From NCBI GenBank assembly GCA_963932465.1, contig OZ010793.1:369610459-369674458 (forward strand): a DNA stretch of 64,000 nucleotides, in the 5' to 3' direction. The notes beneath the pieces were generated by a model. That model searched no databases. It had not been told where the DNA came from and saw only the letters and a program-made list of their open reading frames with translations. This document shows positions 33,300-43,979 of the stretch, piece after piece (within the stretch, counting starts at the first letter, position 1; every line of letters begins with the position of its first letter). A program made the translations under genes and the position numbers. Origin of the DNA: Maratus speciosus. Taxonomy: Eukaryota; Arthropoda; Arachnida; Araneae; Salticidae.

Positions 33300-33598
33300 G
33301 TTGAAAAGTTGTTGACGAAGAACGAAGTGGTCGTCCTGTTGAGATTGCGACAGAAGAAACAGTGTGGAAGGTTGGGGGAAATGGTTAGAGCTGACAGGGA
33401 ACAACAATAGACAGCATTAGCAACTGCAACAGGGTGTTCAGGTGGTTTAACCTACAGCCGACTGATGCAGACATGGAATGTGAGGTACACAGATGGCTGA
33501 GAGTGCAGCCCAAAGACTTTTATGCAGCAGGTATTAGAAAACACATAAAGAGATGGGACAAATGTATCAATGTAAATGACGATTATATAGAAAAAAAA
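33300..33598 (+). pseudogene. mariner-like transposase with internal deletion
   Basis: The plus strand reads VVDEERSGRPVEIATEETV, the linker and start of the second HTH domain, then TIDSI and further decayed HTH. After about 33445 it jumps to EVHRWLRVQPKDFYAAGIRK and KRWDKCINVNDDYIEK, the C-terminal end of mariner-type transposases (W-L-R-x-Q-x-x-x-FY-x-x-G, then RWx-K-C-I-x-x-x-G-x-Y-V/I-E). So the catalytic DD34D domain has been deleted and the remaining ends fused. A stop near 33383 and a frameshift also break it. It is a different copy, and probably a different subfamily, from 7987-8392. Confidence 0.7.
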
Positions 33599-33834
33599 AT
33601 ATGACTTTTAAATGTGTATCTTGGTTTTCCTTTTTTTTATTGGCTTTTGTGAGCTACTTACTGATTTGCCCTCGTACTTATTGATTAATTTTAAAAAAAT
33701 CAATTTGTAAGTCACTAGAAAATTTAGAAGATGCTGTTTCATAATGCAAAATATGAAAATATTTCAACTTTTATATTCCTAACGTGAAATATTGCATGCT
33801 TAAAATAAAGAATACATCGGACGATATAAACTAC
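33599..33834. other. Repeat flank of the TIR element
   Basis: Around 33780-33834 the sequence resembles 28020-28080 and 29715-29770 (CTTAAAATAAAGAATACATC and following). It resumes after the TIR element at 35029 (CTTGTATTGTGTCATATCTG). Confidence 0.5.
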
Positions 33835-35030
33835 TACAGTCATTCAGGGTAACTTTGATCCGCATTTTCTCTATTTTCATATGCCACACTCTAATTTAAA
33901 GAATATTGTTGCAACTAGGGGCATAAAAGAGAAGAAATGATCCTAAATTATTGTTTGGCTATCAAAAATTAAGGAATAATAAGGATAAAAGCAATAAAAA
34001 ATGAATTTTTAGCCTGGTTCAAAGTTATCCAGCCATTTAGGGTAACTTTGCACCATATGATAAATATTATCTAAAATAATTCATTATAAAAAAAAAGTAT
34101 TATAGTTAGGACAAGTTTAAACCCCAAAAAATGTTTTCAGATATGTAAAGCCTCCGAATTTACATTTCCCAACATCACAAGATTTGTATAATTTATGATA
34201 TTACAACAAATATCAGGCATAAGAAAAGTAGAAGAAGAGAACCATGAATAGTTAGACATAAAAAAAACCTGTTTATTGTTCATATAAAACATAAAAATGT
34301 AGTGGAAAACAATTTTCAATGTTTTAACTCAATAATATATCCATAGTTACAGTAATACATACTAGTACTAGTATTATTCAAACAAGTATAAAAAATGTCG
34401 AATATATGAAGTGTCAAATTTGAGTAGCTCCGCCCCGAAAAACACCTTCAAATGAATTGTATATATTTTACACATATTTGTGAAAATATTTATATGTTAT
34501 ATCTAATGTTCACTTTCGGCATTTATATAAAATATACGTGCAAATATGGGAAATTTTTGACAGTAGCACCTATAATCAGTAAATTATAAACATCAGTATA
34601 ACTTTGAGCCGGCTCAAAGTTACCCTGAAAATGTGATAAAATGTTAGTGTCTTCTTATTTTGCATTTTATTAATTATTAATAAATAATCACAAAATATTA
34701 TCACATTTACAACATTTAGACAATAAAATGTCTGATAAATGAGTATATTGTTACTTACTATGAAAATTTAATTGGATTACAACAACTTCAAAATAGCATT
34801 CAAAATTAGCTTGAAAACAGTACTTCCCAAAAATGGTTAGATGATGCAATTAATAGCGCATAATGTTGCTAATTTATTTTCTAAAATAAAGAGTAGAAAT
34901 CCCAGTTTAGAAACTTGCCAACAGAGCTCAGTTCTGGAGTTTATTTAGTCTTTTGGAGTCAAAAATATTGAAAAATAGGAGGTGGTGCAAAGTTACACCC
35001 CATGGTTCAAAGTTACCCTGAATGACTGTA
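33835..35030. mobile_element. TIR element, CAGGGTAACTTTG ends
   Basis: The ends TACAGTCATTCAGGGTAACT-TTGA and TCAAAGT-TACCCTGAATGACTGTA are exact inverted copies of at least 24 bases, bordered by TA. Inside, TTAGGGTAACTTTGCACC at 34037, GGCTCAAAGTTACCCTG at 34611 and GCAAAGTTACACCCC at 34987 reiterate the end motif. About 1.2 kb, no open frame that resembles a transposase; frames at 34137-34319 are chance. Confidence 0.85.
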
Positions 35031-35934
35031 CTTGTATTGTGTCATATCTGACAATGTAATGTTAATAATAAAAGATCTGGATATTTATACAATAAAAAAG
35101 TTCAATATTAATGTGAAAATAAAAAATCACAAGTTTACTAAGTGATGTAGACAAAAAGTTGCAAAGTTAAAAACTAAACAAACATTAAAACAAAATTAGA
35201 ACAATCATAATTATAACAATAAAATTCTCACAGTGTTATAATTTTATTTTAAGGTTTGTTTAATTTTTAACTTTACAAAATTTTGTATACACCATTTAGT
35301 AAACTTGTGACTTTTTATTTTCAGGTTAATATTGTAATGTTAATACAGAAAAACTGTTACAAAATACAGAATTTGAAATAACAATTTCATACATTTTTTT
35401 AATTTTCTGTTTCCAAAAAACAAAGAGAAAAAAATTTTTTTAGCAATCAATTTTTATGTATATCTTTTTTACAAGTTTATTCGACCGACTGAAGTCTCTA
35501 CGGCAATATTTTTTTTCATAAAGATTTTGAAAAAAAAAATCTCTTAAAACAGCTGCATAATAATAAAACTTTAAAAAGATTCTCATCTTTATACTCATTA
35601 TGATAAAACAGCAATAAATTACTATTCCTAATTAGTTAAAGGAAATTAATTACCCCAATAACAAAATTTTCTTTCTTTAATGAGATAGAAAATACGCTGG
35701 TTTAATCATTTTAGAGAGGAATGGTAGAATCACACGCAAAGGGAAAAAAAAACTTAAAAAAAGAAATGAGATAAAATTGTTTTCAACTCTTTAATGAAAA
35801 TATTATTATTCCCTGACAGGAAGTTCTACGGCACTGGTTTTCATGAATATAGCATTTTCGAAGCATTCGAAGCGCTTATTGCATTCGATGTATCTGGGAT
35901 TACTTGAATGTTGGACGTCCATTACAATCTAATC
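35031..35934. other. AT-rich, no gene; small inverted repeat
   Basis: Segments at 35090-35200 (TTAATGTGAAAATAAAAAAT, AAGTTTACTAAGTGATGTAG) and 35270-35340 are mirror copies, forming a palindrome of about 240 bp centred near 35215. No coding feature. Confidence 0.5.
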
Positions 35935-36078
35935 TACAGGGTGATTATAAATGAATATCCCAACTTTGCAGGACAATTAAAAGAAAACAAAAAAAAAAAA
36001 GTAAAACCCTGTTGTTAATTGGAAATGAAAAATAACGCTTGAAAGTTTAAATTCAACACAATTATAAACACGAATGGA

Positions 36079-36122
36079 TACTTTTTGGTTAGCCGGAATG
36101 CCAGTGTTATATACACACACAC

Positions 36123-36153
<31 letters not shown>

Positions 36154-36683
36154 TATACATGTATATATGTATTTATATATACATGTATGTATGCATATAC
36201 GGTAGCCTTCCTCTCAACCGGAACTCCACTTTAACCGGCCGACATTTTTTCCCAACATCAGGAAAAGTCCAGAAAGGAAAATTTCAGTTCTCATTTCCTT
36301 ATTGTTAATTAACTCAAATTTACATAATGTAGAATAATCCCAACTCCTTATAAAGGTATGTGACAAGATTTTCTACAATTTAATTTGTATTAAATATTGT
36401 TCATTATTTGTTATTAGTGATAATTTTTATTTCATTTCAGTTAATTACAACTAGTATTCATTTTACAAAATATGGGAAATATGTACTTTTCTAAAACTAG
36501 ACAAATTAAAAACCAAATGCATCCCACGCATTTAATTAATTAAATATCTAGTTGCTTTTTTTTTTTTTTTTTTTTTTTTTGCTTCTCCGGTTTTTCTCTT
36601 AACCGGGCTAACCCTCGGTCCGGTTTAGGCCGGTTAAGGTGGAGGCTACTGTATAACACTGTCGCCCGGCTAACCGAAAAGTA
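36079..36683. mobile_element. Middle Tigger-like element of the nest
   Basis: Left end TACTTTTTGGTTAGCCGGAA, right end inverted TACTTTTCGGTTAGCCGGGC, both followed inward by CAGTGTTATA. It has TA borders. It interrupts the minus-strand transposase fragment directly after its DIVR residues. It holds a CA/TA microsatellite (36113-36190) and the inner MITE. Confidence 0.7.
36198..36653. mobile_element. Inner Tigger-like MITE of the nest
   Basis: Ends TACGGTAGCCTTCCTCTCAA-CCGG and, inverted, TACAGTAGCCTCCACCTTAA-CCGG, with further AACCGG words inside each end. TA borders. A poly-T tract at 36555-36580 lies near its right end. Confidence 0.7.
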
Positions 36684-36860
36684 GCCACGAACGATATCGA
36701 GGTGGTACGATAACTTATCGCACACTATTTTTAGCATGGCTTGTGTGACTCTTTGAATGGCTGCAAATATACGTGTCCTAAATTTTTCAACATCAGTTGG
36801 TAGGGGTTGAACAAACACCTGACCTTTCATGAGGCCCACAAACAAACAAACAACAACAAA
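36684..36860 (-). pseudogene. IS630/Tc1-mariner-type transposase C-terminus
   Basis: The minus strand reads VFVQPLPTDVEKFRTRIFAA, then IQRVTQAMLKIVCDKL and SYHLDIVR. This is the recognisable tail of DDE_3-type transposases: V-x-V-P-P-L-P, R-I-x-x-A, W-x-E-L-x-Y-R-L-D-V/I-C/V-R, normally followed by a G-G-H-I-E-H-L end. The last conserved residues are cut off by the middle Tigger-like insertion at 36683. Tryptophan of the WxEL motif is replaced by cysteine. The DDE catalytic triad lies upstream and is missing. Confidence 0.7.
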
Positions 36861-36871
36861 AAAAATATGCT

Positions 36872-36949
36872 GACAAAAGTTCGGATAGAGTTATAATACC
36901 GTCTCGCTATCGTTCAAGTTTCTGGAGGAGTCACATTGAACACTTATGA
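36872..36949 (+). pseudogene. Second, opposed copy of the same transposase C-terminus
   Basis: On the plus strand EL-stop-YRLAIVQVSGGV runs into, in a shifted frame, SHIEHL-stop. This is the same protein tail as at 36684-36860 but on the other strand and reaching the natural stop. Two tails facing outward inside one pair of TIRs show that the outer element is a palindromic deletion derivative. Confidence 0.6.
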
Positions 36950-37064
36950 TTGTGTTGAATTTAAACTTTCAACTGTTAATTTTTATTTCCGATGAACAAC
37001 AAGGTTGTATTTTTTTTTTTTTAATAACCCTGTAAAGTTGAGATATTCATTTATAATCACCCTA

Positions 37065-37700
37065 TATATTTACTCATTTGATTTCCTAAATAATCTTTAG
37101 ATCTGTAAAGAAATGAATATTTTATAGCTACAAAATGAGGCATAAAATATTTTGAGCCTCTACTGTTATTCGTATTCTATTTATATCAATCTACAGAAAA
37201 ATTATTTCTAAATAAAGTTTTGTTCGTTTGCGACAGGAAATTACACGATAGAAGCTAATTCTGCGAGAAATTTCGTAAAGTCAGAAATTATGGTAAAAAT
37301 GAGAATAATATCAAAAGAAGTTTTAGTTATTATGTCCTCTTAAGGCTAAATATATACAGGGTGATTCTGAACAATTATTCAATAATTTGCAGGGTGATGG
37401 GTATGGTACAACAAACAATTTTTTCATATGAATGTGGGATCAAATTCCATTTATTTACACTCTTTTATTTAACTTATGTTTATGTATGTAAAGATGGAAT
37501 TTTGCAATGGACATTTAACTCACTTCCTGATAGGCTGCAATTAAAAATAATATACACAGGTGCGTTTCTGATGACAATACAACACTTTAGTATGTTTAGA
37601 GCTTAATTATAAATTAATGAAATAAGGCAATTTTCGGTTAGCCCGCTGCAGGTGATAAATTGTCAAATGTTCTTTATGGTAATTTTACACGAGTTACAAA
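37065..37700. other. No gene; one solo CAGGGTGATT end
   Basis: At 37354-37390 ATACAGGGTGATTCTGAACA resembles, but does not equal, the outer end at 35935. The frame at 37361-37606 starts inside it and has no recognisable domain. Confidence 0.35.
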
Positions 37701-37704
37701 AGAC

Positions 37705-39330
37705 ACACTCTAAAAACGACATAGTCAAAACTGAGTAAAAAATACTCAAATCTGAGTAAGTCGCATAGTCAAAATGGCTCCGAAACAAAATTACTCAAGT
37801 TTGAAACATGTATATACTCATTTCTGAAAACATGGACATACTCAAATATGAGCACATAACACTTTATCCATGATGTTTATTCACGATTATACACGATGTA
37901 TTTATATATTGTTGATGGTTGTCAACTCCTACCTGCGAAATCTTTCCTTCACGAATTCATCCATTCTTCGACTTCGAAGGTTGGAGAATAAAATTTACGC
38001 TTTCGTGATTATATTCCGACGTCTTTTAAGTGTTCCTCCGCGAACACGATAAAAATGTAGTTCGCCACATTTCATGTTATAAATTATTACTGAAAGGAGC
38101 GTTTTGTTCGAAATCATAACAAATGATATAATATGAATAAATTCAACTACCCTTGTAAAATTTACTACGTTTAACGAATGAAAAATAATTTTGTTTGAAA
38201 CTGGGTATTTCTGGTATTTCAGAATTGAAAGCATTGGATTGTCATCCTTCTATATATATAAAAAAGTTTTGATTTGGAAATGGACCATTGAAAATCTGCG
38301 TAGATATTCCGGGTAGATCCACATCCAATTTGAATGCTTAAGCATGGAGTTTCATCGTTAATATTAAAAAAAACTGTTGCAACAAAAATATGAAAATCGG
38401 TGGTATTATAGAGAAATGTTTGATAAACATGCTGATGCAGTTTTCAAATCGAAGAATTATTTTAAGAGATATTTAATGCTAAGGTTGGACAAAATCGTTC
38501 CATTAAAAAAGTTTTATTGGAGCAAAAACTATACATGAGAATTTAATCATTTTTAGATCATTTTATACGTTATAAGTTCCCGGTGTGCAGATTGTATTTA
38601 TTTTTCTTATTTGACCCTTTTTTTGAGGCTTTATTTCAATTTTAAATTCAAATTTCAGCATTTCGAGAGATATTTTTTACAAATTTTAGAAAATGTTATT
38701 AATTTAAACCGTTGCCAGTTGTATAAACAGCGCAAACAATATAATGTTTACTTCAAATTAAAAATTTATTTTACACGTGACTATTATAAACAGAAAATAT
38801 AAAAAGCAGGAACTCATTGAAAATTACAACATAAAAATTATAATTACACGTGAATTTTAAAAGAGACAGAATATTGTAAAATAATAAATTCATAAATATG
38901 CGTTAGAAGTCTTAAATAGGAGAATTTACGTTACATTACACTTATTATATAAAATGAACAAAAAATAATATTGCAAAACAGTTTAAATTTAAAAATTGCT
39001 CGAGACATTTATTTGATATTTTAAGATGATCATAATATTTCATTTCTAACAAAAGTATTTTTACGTGAATATTAAAAAGAAAAAGAAAAGTTTGGTGAAA
39101 ATTACGTCAGATTATAATTTTCAGATTCAAATTATAATTCAATCTTCCGAAATCTTTTTAAAGCCGATTAAATTATCGTGCTGTTAGAGTCTGCGGTGTC
39201 TGAACGGGGGTTGACGAGCGTAGCTCGTAGGGGGCAGAGACCCCTAGTATTTGAAACAAAAAGTTTCATAACAAAATGAAAACATGGATTTACTCAGATT
39301 TGAAAGCGTCATTTTTCTCAGTGCATAGAG
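37705..39330. repeat. CTCAAATCTGAG-motif element, split
   Basis: The left part 37705-37860 starts CACACTCTAAAAACGACATA and repeats ACTCAAATCTGAGTA-like words; the right part near 39275-39330 reads TTACTCAGATTTGAAAGCGT and ends with an inverted CACTGAGAAAAATGAC. The start and end are imperfect inverted copies. The Helitron-like element 38247-39248 lies between. Confidence 0.45.
38247..39248 (+). mobile_element. Helitron-like non-autonomous element
   Basis: The 3' end has a hairpin ACGAGC-GTA-GCTCGT at 39214-39228, then GGGGGCAGAGACCCCTAGT ending at 39248; a hairpin shortly before CTAG is the Helitron 3' signature. The 5' side begins TTCTATATATATAAAAAAG, similar to Helentron-type starts. No Rep/helicase. 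About 1.0 kb. The 3' end resembles that at 19239-19269 in design but not in sequence. Confidence 0.6.
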
Positions 39331-40495
39331 TTAATGATGCGCCAAACCACGCTTGCCAAATTTGGCTAACTTGTTGTGAAATTGCGACTACGAAAATTTT
39401 TAAACACACACACGAAAAAAGGAAATTAGAAATGTAAAATAAAGTGTGCAATACATTTTTAACACCTTAATCAATTAATAGTTTAATATTCATTAAAATA
39501 TGATTATATGTTGCGCAAACAATTTTAAATTTCTGAGTAGATACTTTAAATAACGTTTGTTTTTCCTTCCTGTTGCCATATCTTAAAAAAGAAAAGAGCC
39601 AAAATTATACATATTTTAATAAATTTATTAGTTCCTGCTTTCTATCAAGCATAAACCAAAAGGGTGAATTATATGTAATCGGGGTCTACCCCCAAATTAA
39701 CGTATTCGTATTATAACTGAATGTTTTTGGAACTACGCCAATTGCAGCCATGAAATTACGCCTGAATTTTAAGATAGACATTAACGTTTATAAAATAGTG
39801 GTGGGTTTTTTTTTTTTTTTTTTCGTTTTATTATTATTATTAGCTTTACTTTTATGCTTATACAGTCAAAAAGTGTCTAATCCTAATTCCGAGTCTAATT
39901 CATAACTTAAGCAATAAGAAGATATTTTAATGAAATTTGCTTTAGACTTATTTTATCTTGTGTGAAATGCAATGGCATTAGGAAAAGTGTTTGAAGAACA
40001 CTGTAATTCGGCGAGTGACACCATTAATAATGTAAACTACAATCTGAAACGACACGTCTAGTTCAACGCTGTTTAGATGCAAATAAGAGCAAATTCCACC
40101 ACTTTCCGTGATATCGTTACTTTTTGCACAAAGTACGAGTAAGGAAAATGTACTGAAAATTTCCTCAAAATATGTTAATTATTGCAAAATTTAGAAACAA
40201 AAAATCCACGTTCGGATTGATTTGAGACGACTAAGTCTGAATAAAAGGAATGCGACCCTAGTTTACTATACAAAAATTGTTTGTTCTAGTCTGCTTCACC
40301 ACCCAACATATTTTTAAACAGTTTTTGTAAATCACCTGAATATAAGGTAACTGGAGGTAACCAGGGCTGGCAATACGACCAGTTGTTGGTTTCACAGTAT
40401 CTTTCAAGGTTTATCAACAAATGGCTTCACTACTTTCAAAAGAACATAAAAGAAAGCTACAGCCATATGCCGAGAGGGATTTGTTAAATAGCCTT
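39331..40495. other. AT-rich, no gene
   Basis: Contains a poly-T tract at about 39808-39824 and a short ATT repeat. Nothing else was recognised. Confidence 0.35.
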
Positions 40496-40761
40496 TTCTG
40501 CGGACGGGTTGGGTTGGGTTGATTTTTAACGGCCGATTATCAACTCGAGGGATATAGGCCCTAGGGGGAGTGCCCTCCGTGAGGGTCTTTCTAAGGGAAC
40601 CTAACCCGTATTTACGCATGGGAATCCACGGTTTCGAAGAAAACCACGAAAACTCCGAAACGGTTAGGCCGACGGGCGCGATTGGGTTCGAACCCAGCAC
40701 CTCCCGTCTACCAGCTTCGAGAGCAGAACCTCTCAGCCACTGGTGGGACTTCTGCGGACGG
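40496..40761 (-). mobile_element. tRNA-derived SINE with 12-bp target duplication
   Basis: TTCTGCGGACGG at 40496-40507 is repeated exactly at 40750-40761. Between them, read on the minus strand, is a tRNA-like head: AGTGGCTGAGAGGTTC (A-box), then GGGTTCGAACCCA (B-box) about 45 bases on, followed by an unrelated body and an (AACCC)n tail ending at 40508. A Pol III promoter, simple-repeat tail and target-site duplication define a SINE. Length about 242 bp. GC content is much higher than the surroundings, as expected for a fairly young insertion. The 98- and 152-codon frames here are not proteins. Confidence 0.8.
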
Positions 40762-41384
40762 AATTATTTCTCTTTGCTTAGTTTCCTGGGCGCTCGTTAT
40801 TATTTTGATCTGGTGATTTTACCTACTTTTCGTTTAACGACTGAATTGGAAAAAATCTATGTACTGTTGAATTTGTCAGTTTTTTATTGCTCTTCAATGA
40901 TATGTGATTTCTTTTTAATCATTGATGGCTTGTGCATGAATCACAAAAAGTTTGAGAAACCTGACTGCAGAAAAAAAGGGCCAACAGAGACGAAACAAAA
41001 TAAAATCATTTGTAAATGTTCAGATTAGAAGCCATGAGACTTTCATTTCACCTTTATTAGGAATTACCAACACCCGTGGCTTTAAACTCGTAGTTGTTGA
41101 AATATGCCAAGTGGGGAAATACAGTCATGCTAACTTTAATACTATGTCTATTTTTAATAGAGGAAATAATGCTGCTGCAGATAATGCGAAAATTACTAAA
41201 AAAGCCACATTTTGAGTACACATCATTCCTTTACTGCATTAGCTTTTTCTTGGCGCAGCATGTCCTTAACAGGACTTTGTGTCATTAAACCCTAATCAAC
41301 CAACAAACCTTTACTGCATTAGACTAACATGAGACTTAAATTAATGATAAAATCATTAATTTAATTTTTTAATCATTAAAAAAT
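40762..41384. other. No gene
   Basis: Mixed AT sequence with overlapping frames at 40952-41288 that show no family motif. ATTAATTTAATTTTTTAATC-type inverted words lie at 41335-41390. Confidence 0.3.
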
Positions 41385-42075
41385 TAATTCTAATTAAATC
41401 GTAATTTAGAGTGCATTTTGAATGTCTTCCGCTCACATCCTTTTCCAATTGAAATTTCAAAATTTCGAATTTTTTACAAAACGTTCTTAGCGCAAATTTA
41501 CATTTTAAAACTAACCACCATTTCAAATTCTAAGCTTCTTGTTATCTAAGCTTCTATATCGACTTCATCACAGAAATCATAATTTTAGAACTTTTTTGAT
41601 CTTCAACTCTTTAACTTTCAAATTTTTTTTTAACTGAATAAATCATAGTTTAGAATGTTTTTAGAACGTTTCCCGCTCAATTCACCCTTTTAAATTTCGA
41701 ATATTTTAGAAACCATTTCTAGCGGCAATTACTCCTTAAAAAGAACCACTATGCCAAATTTCAAGTTTCCAGTACCAGCAGTATAAAAAAAAAATTACAA
41801 TTTTAGAACGTTTTTTGCTTTTGCACATTTTTAAATTTCGAATTATGTAAAAATAGTTCTGTGCGAGCATTTACATCTTAAAAATAACGGAAATATCAAA
41901 TTTTAAGTTTCTATCGCAACAATTCTAAATAACCGTAATTGAGAACGTTTCTGCTCATTCCATACCTTTAAATTTCAAAGTTTTAATAAACTGCTTATAT
42001 TTAGCATCTGCATCTGAAAAGTCTACAAACAAACACACAAATAAACGTTACTTCTGCCTAATATTAGTATAGATT
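41385..42075 (-). repeat. HINE-like ~150-bp array, copy 1
   Basis: Read on the minus strand, AACGTTCTAAAATTGTAATT, then ACTTGAAATTTGGCATAGTG and CGAAATTTAAAAGGGTGAA recur every 140-170 bases, four to five degenerate units. The 5' side ends in ATCTATACTAATATTAGG and ACAAACAAACACAC-type sequence at about 42020-42075. The same unit occurs on the plus strand at 59020-59560. Central tandem repeats with a TCTATACTAAT start suggest a Helentron-like element. Confidence 0.55.
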
Positions 42076-42512
42076 CTGGAGGTCGTTTGAAACTTGTTGA
42101 CTGTTTAAATTTTTATGAACATTTGGGAATATTTAATTTAATTTTTTTAAACTATTACCTTACAATCGATCAATTTAAAATTGAAATAACGTTCTATTCA
42201 TAGAAGTAATACAGTTGTGTTCTTTTTTCTTCATTGCACTTTTTATGGTTTCATTGAAAGAAATAGGAAAGTGGCCAAATTGTTTTTCATGGTCTAATAC
42301 CTTCAGAAAAATTTGTAAGTGAAAATGAAAAGTGAAAAAAAGAACTTAAAGAGAAAAGATAGGACTAATAACCGGGCGTTTTTTATTTATTTTTTCTTAA
42401 TTCACCACAACCATCAGAATTTTATTTTGAAATAAGAGTGGCAGTAATGTAAAAAAGAATAAATAAATATATATATGGTAACCCAGATTCTACTAAATCC
42501 GTGTTTCTAATA
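42076..42512. other. AT-rich, no gene
   Basis: Nothing recognised. Confidence 0.3.
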
Positions 42513-42889
42513 TAGTCCTACATCAGTCGGGGGGATCCAATTTTACCCGGTGTCGGGTTCATGCTAATTTTGTTCGTTGCGTGTCAAGTTCGAGTCGAGT
42601 TGACTTTAACTGTTTTACTGTTTATGGTTCGGATTGACCCGAAAAAAAAAAAAAAAATGTAGAATATTATTTCATTCTCAGAAAGAACTTCTTCAATTCA
42701 CGGAAATACTCCTGGAAGCACTGCTGCCGGTATATATCCGGGAATTGAAGAAATTCCCGTTTTTTAGCCCCCTGGTATGCTATTTCTTTCTCCCAGCTTA
42801 TTTTGTCTCCAATAAATAACGTTACCTTGTATACGCTAGCCGTAAAACAAAAGCCGATGTTTCATTGTGCGATTAAATACGCTACAGCA

Positions 42890-43645
42890 TTTTTGAAAAC
42901 TTCTAAGCATCGCACATTTTCAATGTTCATACCGTCGTATTGGGAAAAAAAGTACTTTTTAATGCAATTTGTTTGAAAACTGCATCTCCATTTATTTGTG
43001 AAATATTAATATTTTTTGTAGTTTTTAGCGACATTTGTTTCATTTTGGCAATTCAAGTACTCCATTTCTTTAGAAAGTAAAGAAAAAATAGTTGAAAAAT
43101 AGCAATTATATCTTTTTGTTGCCATTTTCTCATAAAAATTGAAAAAAAAAATTAAATACGTGCTATTTTGTGAAAAATATAAATGAAGGAGTTATGATAA
43201 AACATGGAGCTATTATAAACTATATTTAATTTTAAGTCTCTATATTAATGAAAATGACGTCATTTTACATAAAATAAAAGCGTGTGCTTTAAGTCTTAAA
43301 ATTGAAATAGGCTTTGCAGTAGAGTCCCGATTATCAGAGTTCCGCTTAACCGAGTTGCTTTCTTCTGGTGGACTGGTGGCTTCTTTTATTATGAAGCAGC
43401 CATTATAAATGAAGCGTTAGGTGAAGATGAAAGAGCAGCCGTCCATTTTTTTCCCATTCTGAATAGAAAATCAGAGTTCTAACTTTTTTATGACTGCTCT
43501 TTCATCTTCAGCTAACGCTTCATTTATAATGGCTGTTTCAGAATAATAGAAACCACCAGTCCACCAGAAGAAAATGAAGTAATGGAAATGCCGTGGGCGA
43601 CACTAAATTCTGAAAAAGCAGAATTCCTGTTCTCTAGTGTTTTTT
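42890..43645 (-). repeat. Repeat family B, copy 2
   Basis: Reverse-complement counterpart of 31186-31935: CTTCTAAGCATCGCACATTT, AAAAAAGTACTTTTTAATGC, the TGTTGCCATTTTC segment, GACGTCATTTTACATAAAA, and at the far end TTCTGAAAAAGCAGAATTCC. It carries an extra block at 43318-43575 that copy 1 lacks. Confidence 0.6.
43318..43580. mobile_element. Foldback insertion with a Tigger-like end
   Basis: CAGTAGAGTCCCGATTATCA-GAG at 43318 is a Tigger-like terminus. From 43367 a palindrome follows: TTCTGGTGGACTGGTGG..AAATGAAGCGTTAGG mirrored by GCTAACGCTTCATTT..CCACCAGTCCACCAGAA up to about 43575. The block is absent from the paralogous copy at 31186-31935. Confidence 0.6.
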
Positions 43646-43738
43646 TTTTTTGTTTGTTTGGTTTTTTTCTGTTCTAGGAAGAAAATTTCCGTAATCTCAA
43701 AAAAGGATTTAAAAAAAAAAAAAAAAATACGTATCTCG

Positions 43739-43803
43739 TTCTTCCGTGGACCCGCTTGGATTTGAATCCAGTCTCTTAACCACTCGGCCAGCGAGCACTT
43801 GGC
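43739..43803 (-). repeat. tRNA-Ser/Leu-like pseudogene or SINE head
   Basis: On the minus strand GCTGGCCGAGTGGTTAAGAG is an excellent class II A-box and GGATTCAAATCCA a good B-box, but only about 12 bases lie between them, too few for an anticodon arm plus a long variable arm. It is a deleted tRNA-Ser/Leu copy or the head of a SINE; a poly-A/T tract lies just beyond at about 43709-43727. Confidence 0.5.
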
Positions 43804-43979
43804 AGAAGGCGAGTTTAAAACGAAGATGTGGATTTCTTCAAATGGGGAATTAGTAAGGCTTGTTAAATTTCTTGTTCAGAAAGCTCGGAAATTTAAACTT
43901 AATTGCAGGAACATTTCGTCGTTATGAAATAAAGTTTGGTGTTTTAGCACCCATAGAATAGTAGAAGATAAAAATTATT

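Larger units (their letters stand above)
35935..37064. mobile_element. Outer TIR element of a three-level nest
   Basis: Ends TACAGGGTGATTATAAATGA and TCATTTATAATCACCCTA with TA at both edges. The arms continue with AACCCTGTTGTTAATTGG-like and TTGAAAGTTTAAATTCAACA on both sides, so both ends look like the same (3') end of one transposon, placed head to head. Transposase fragments in both orientations lie inside. It is interrupted by 36079-36683. Confidence 0.75.

Noticed and set aside
37361..37606. 81-codon frame
   Set aside because: It begins inside a transposon-end-like word and has no recognisable domain.
40404..41028. 98- and 152-codon frames with GC-rich composition
   Set aside because: They are readings of the SINE in both directions and its flank.
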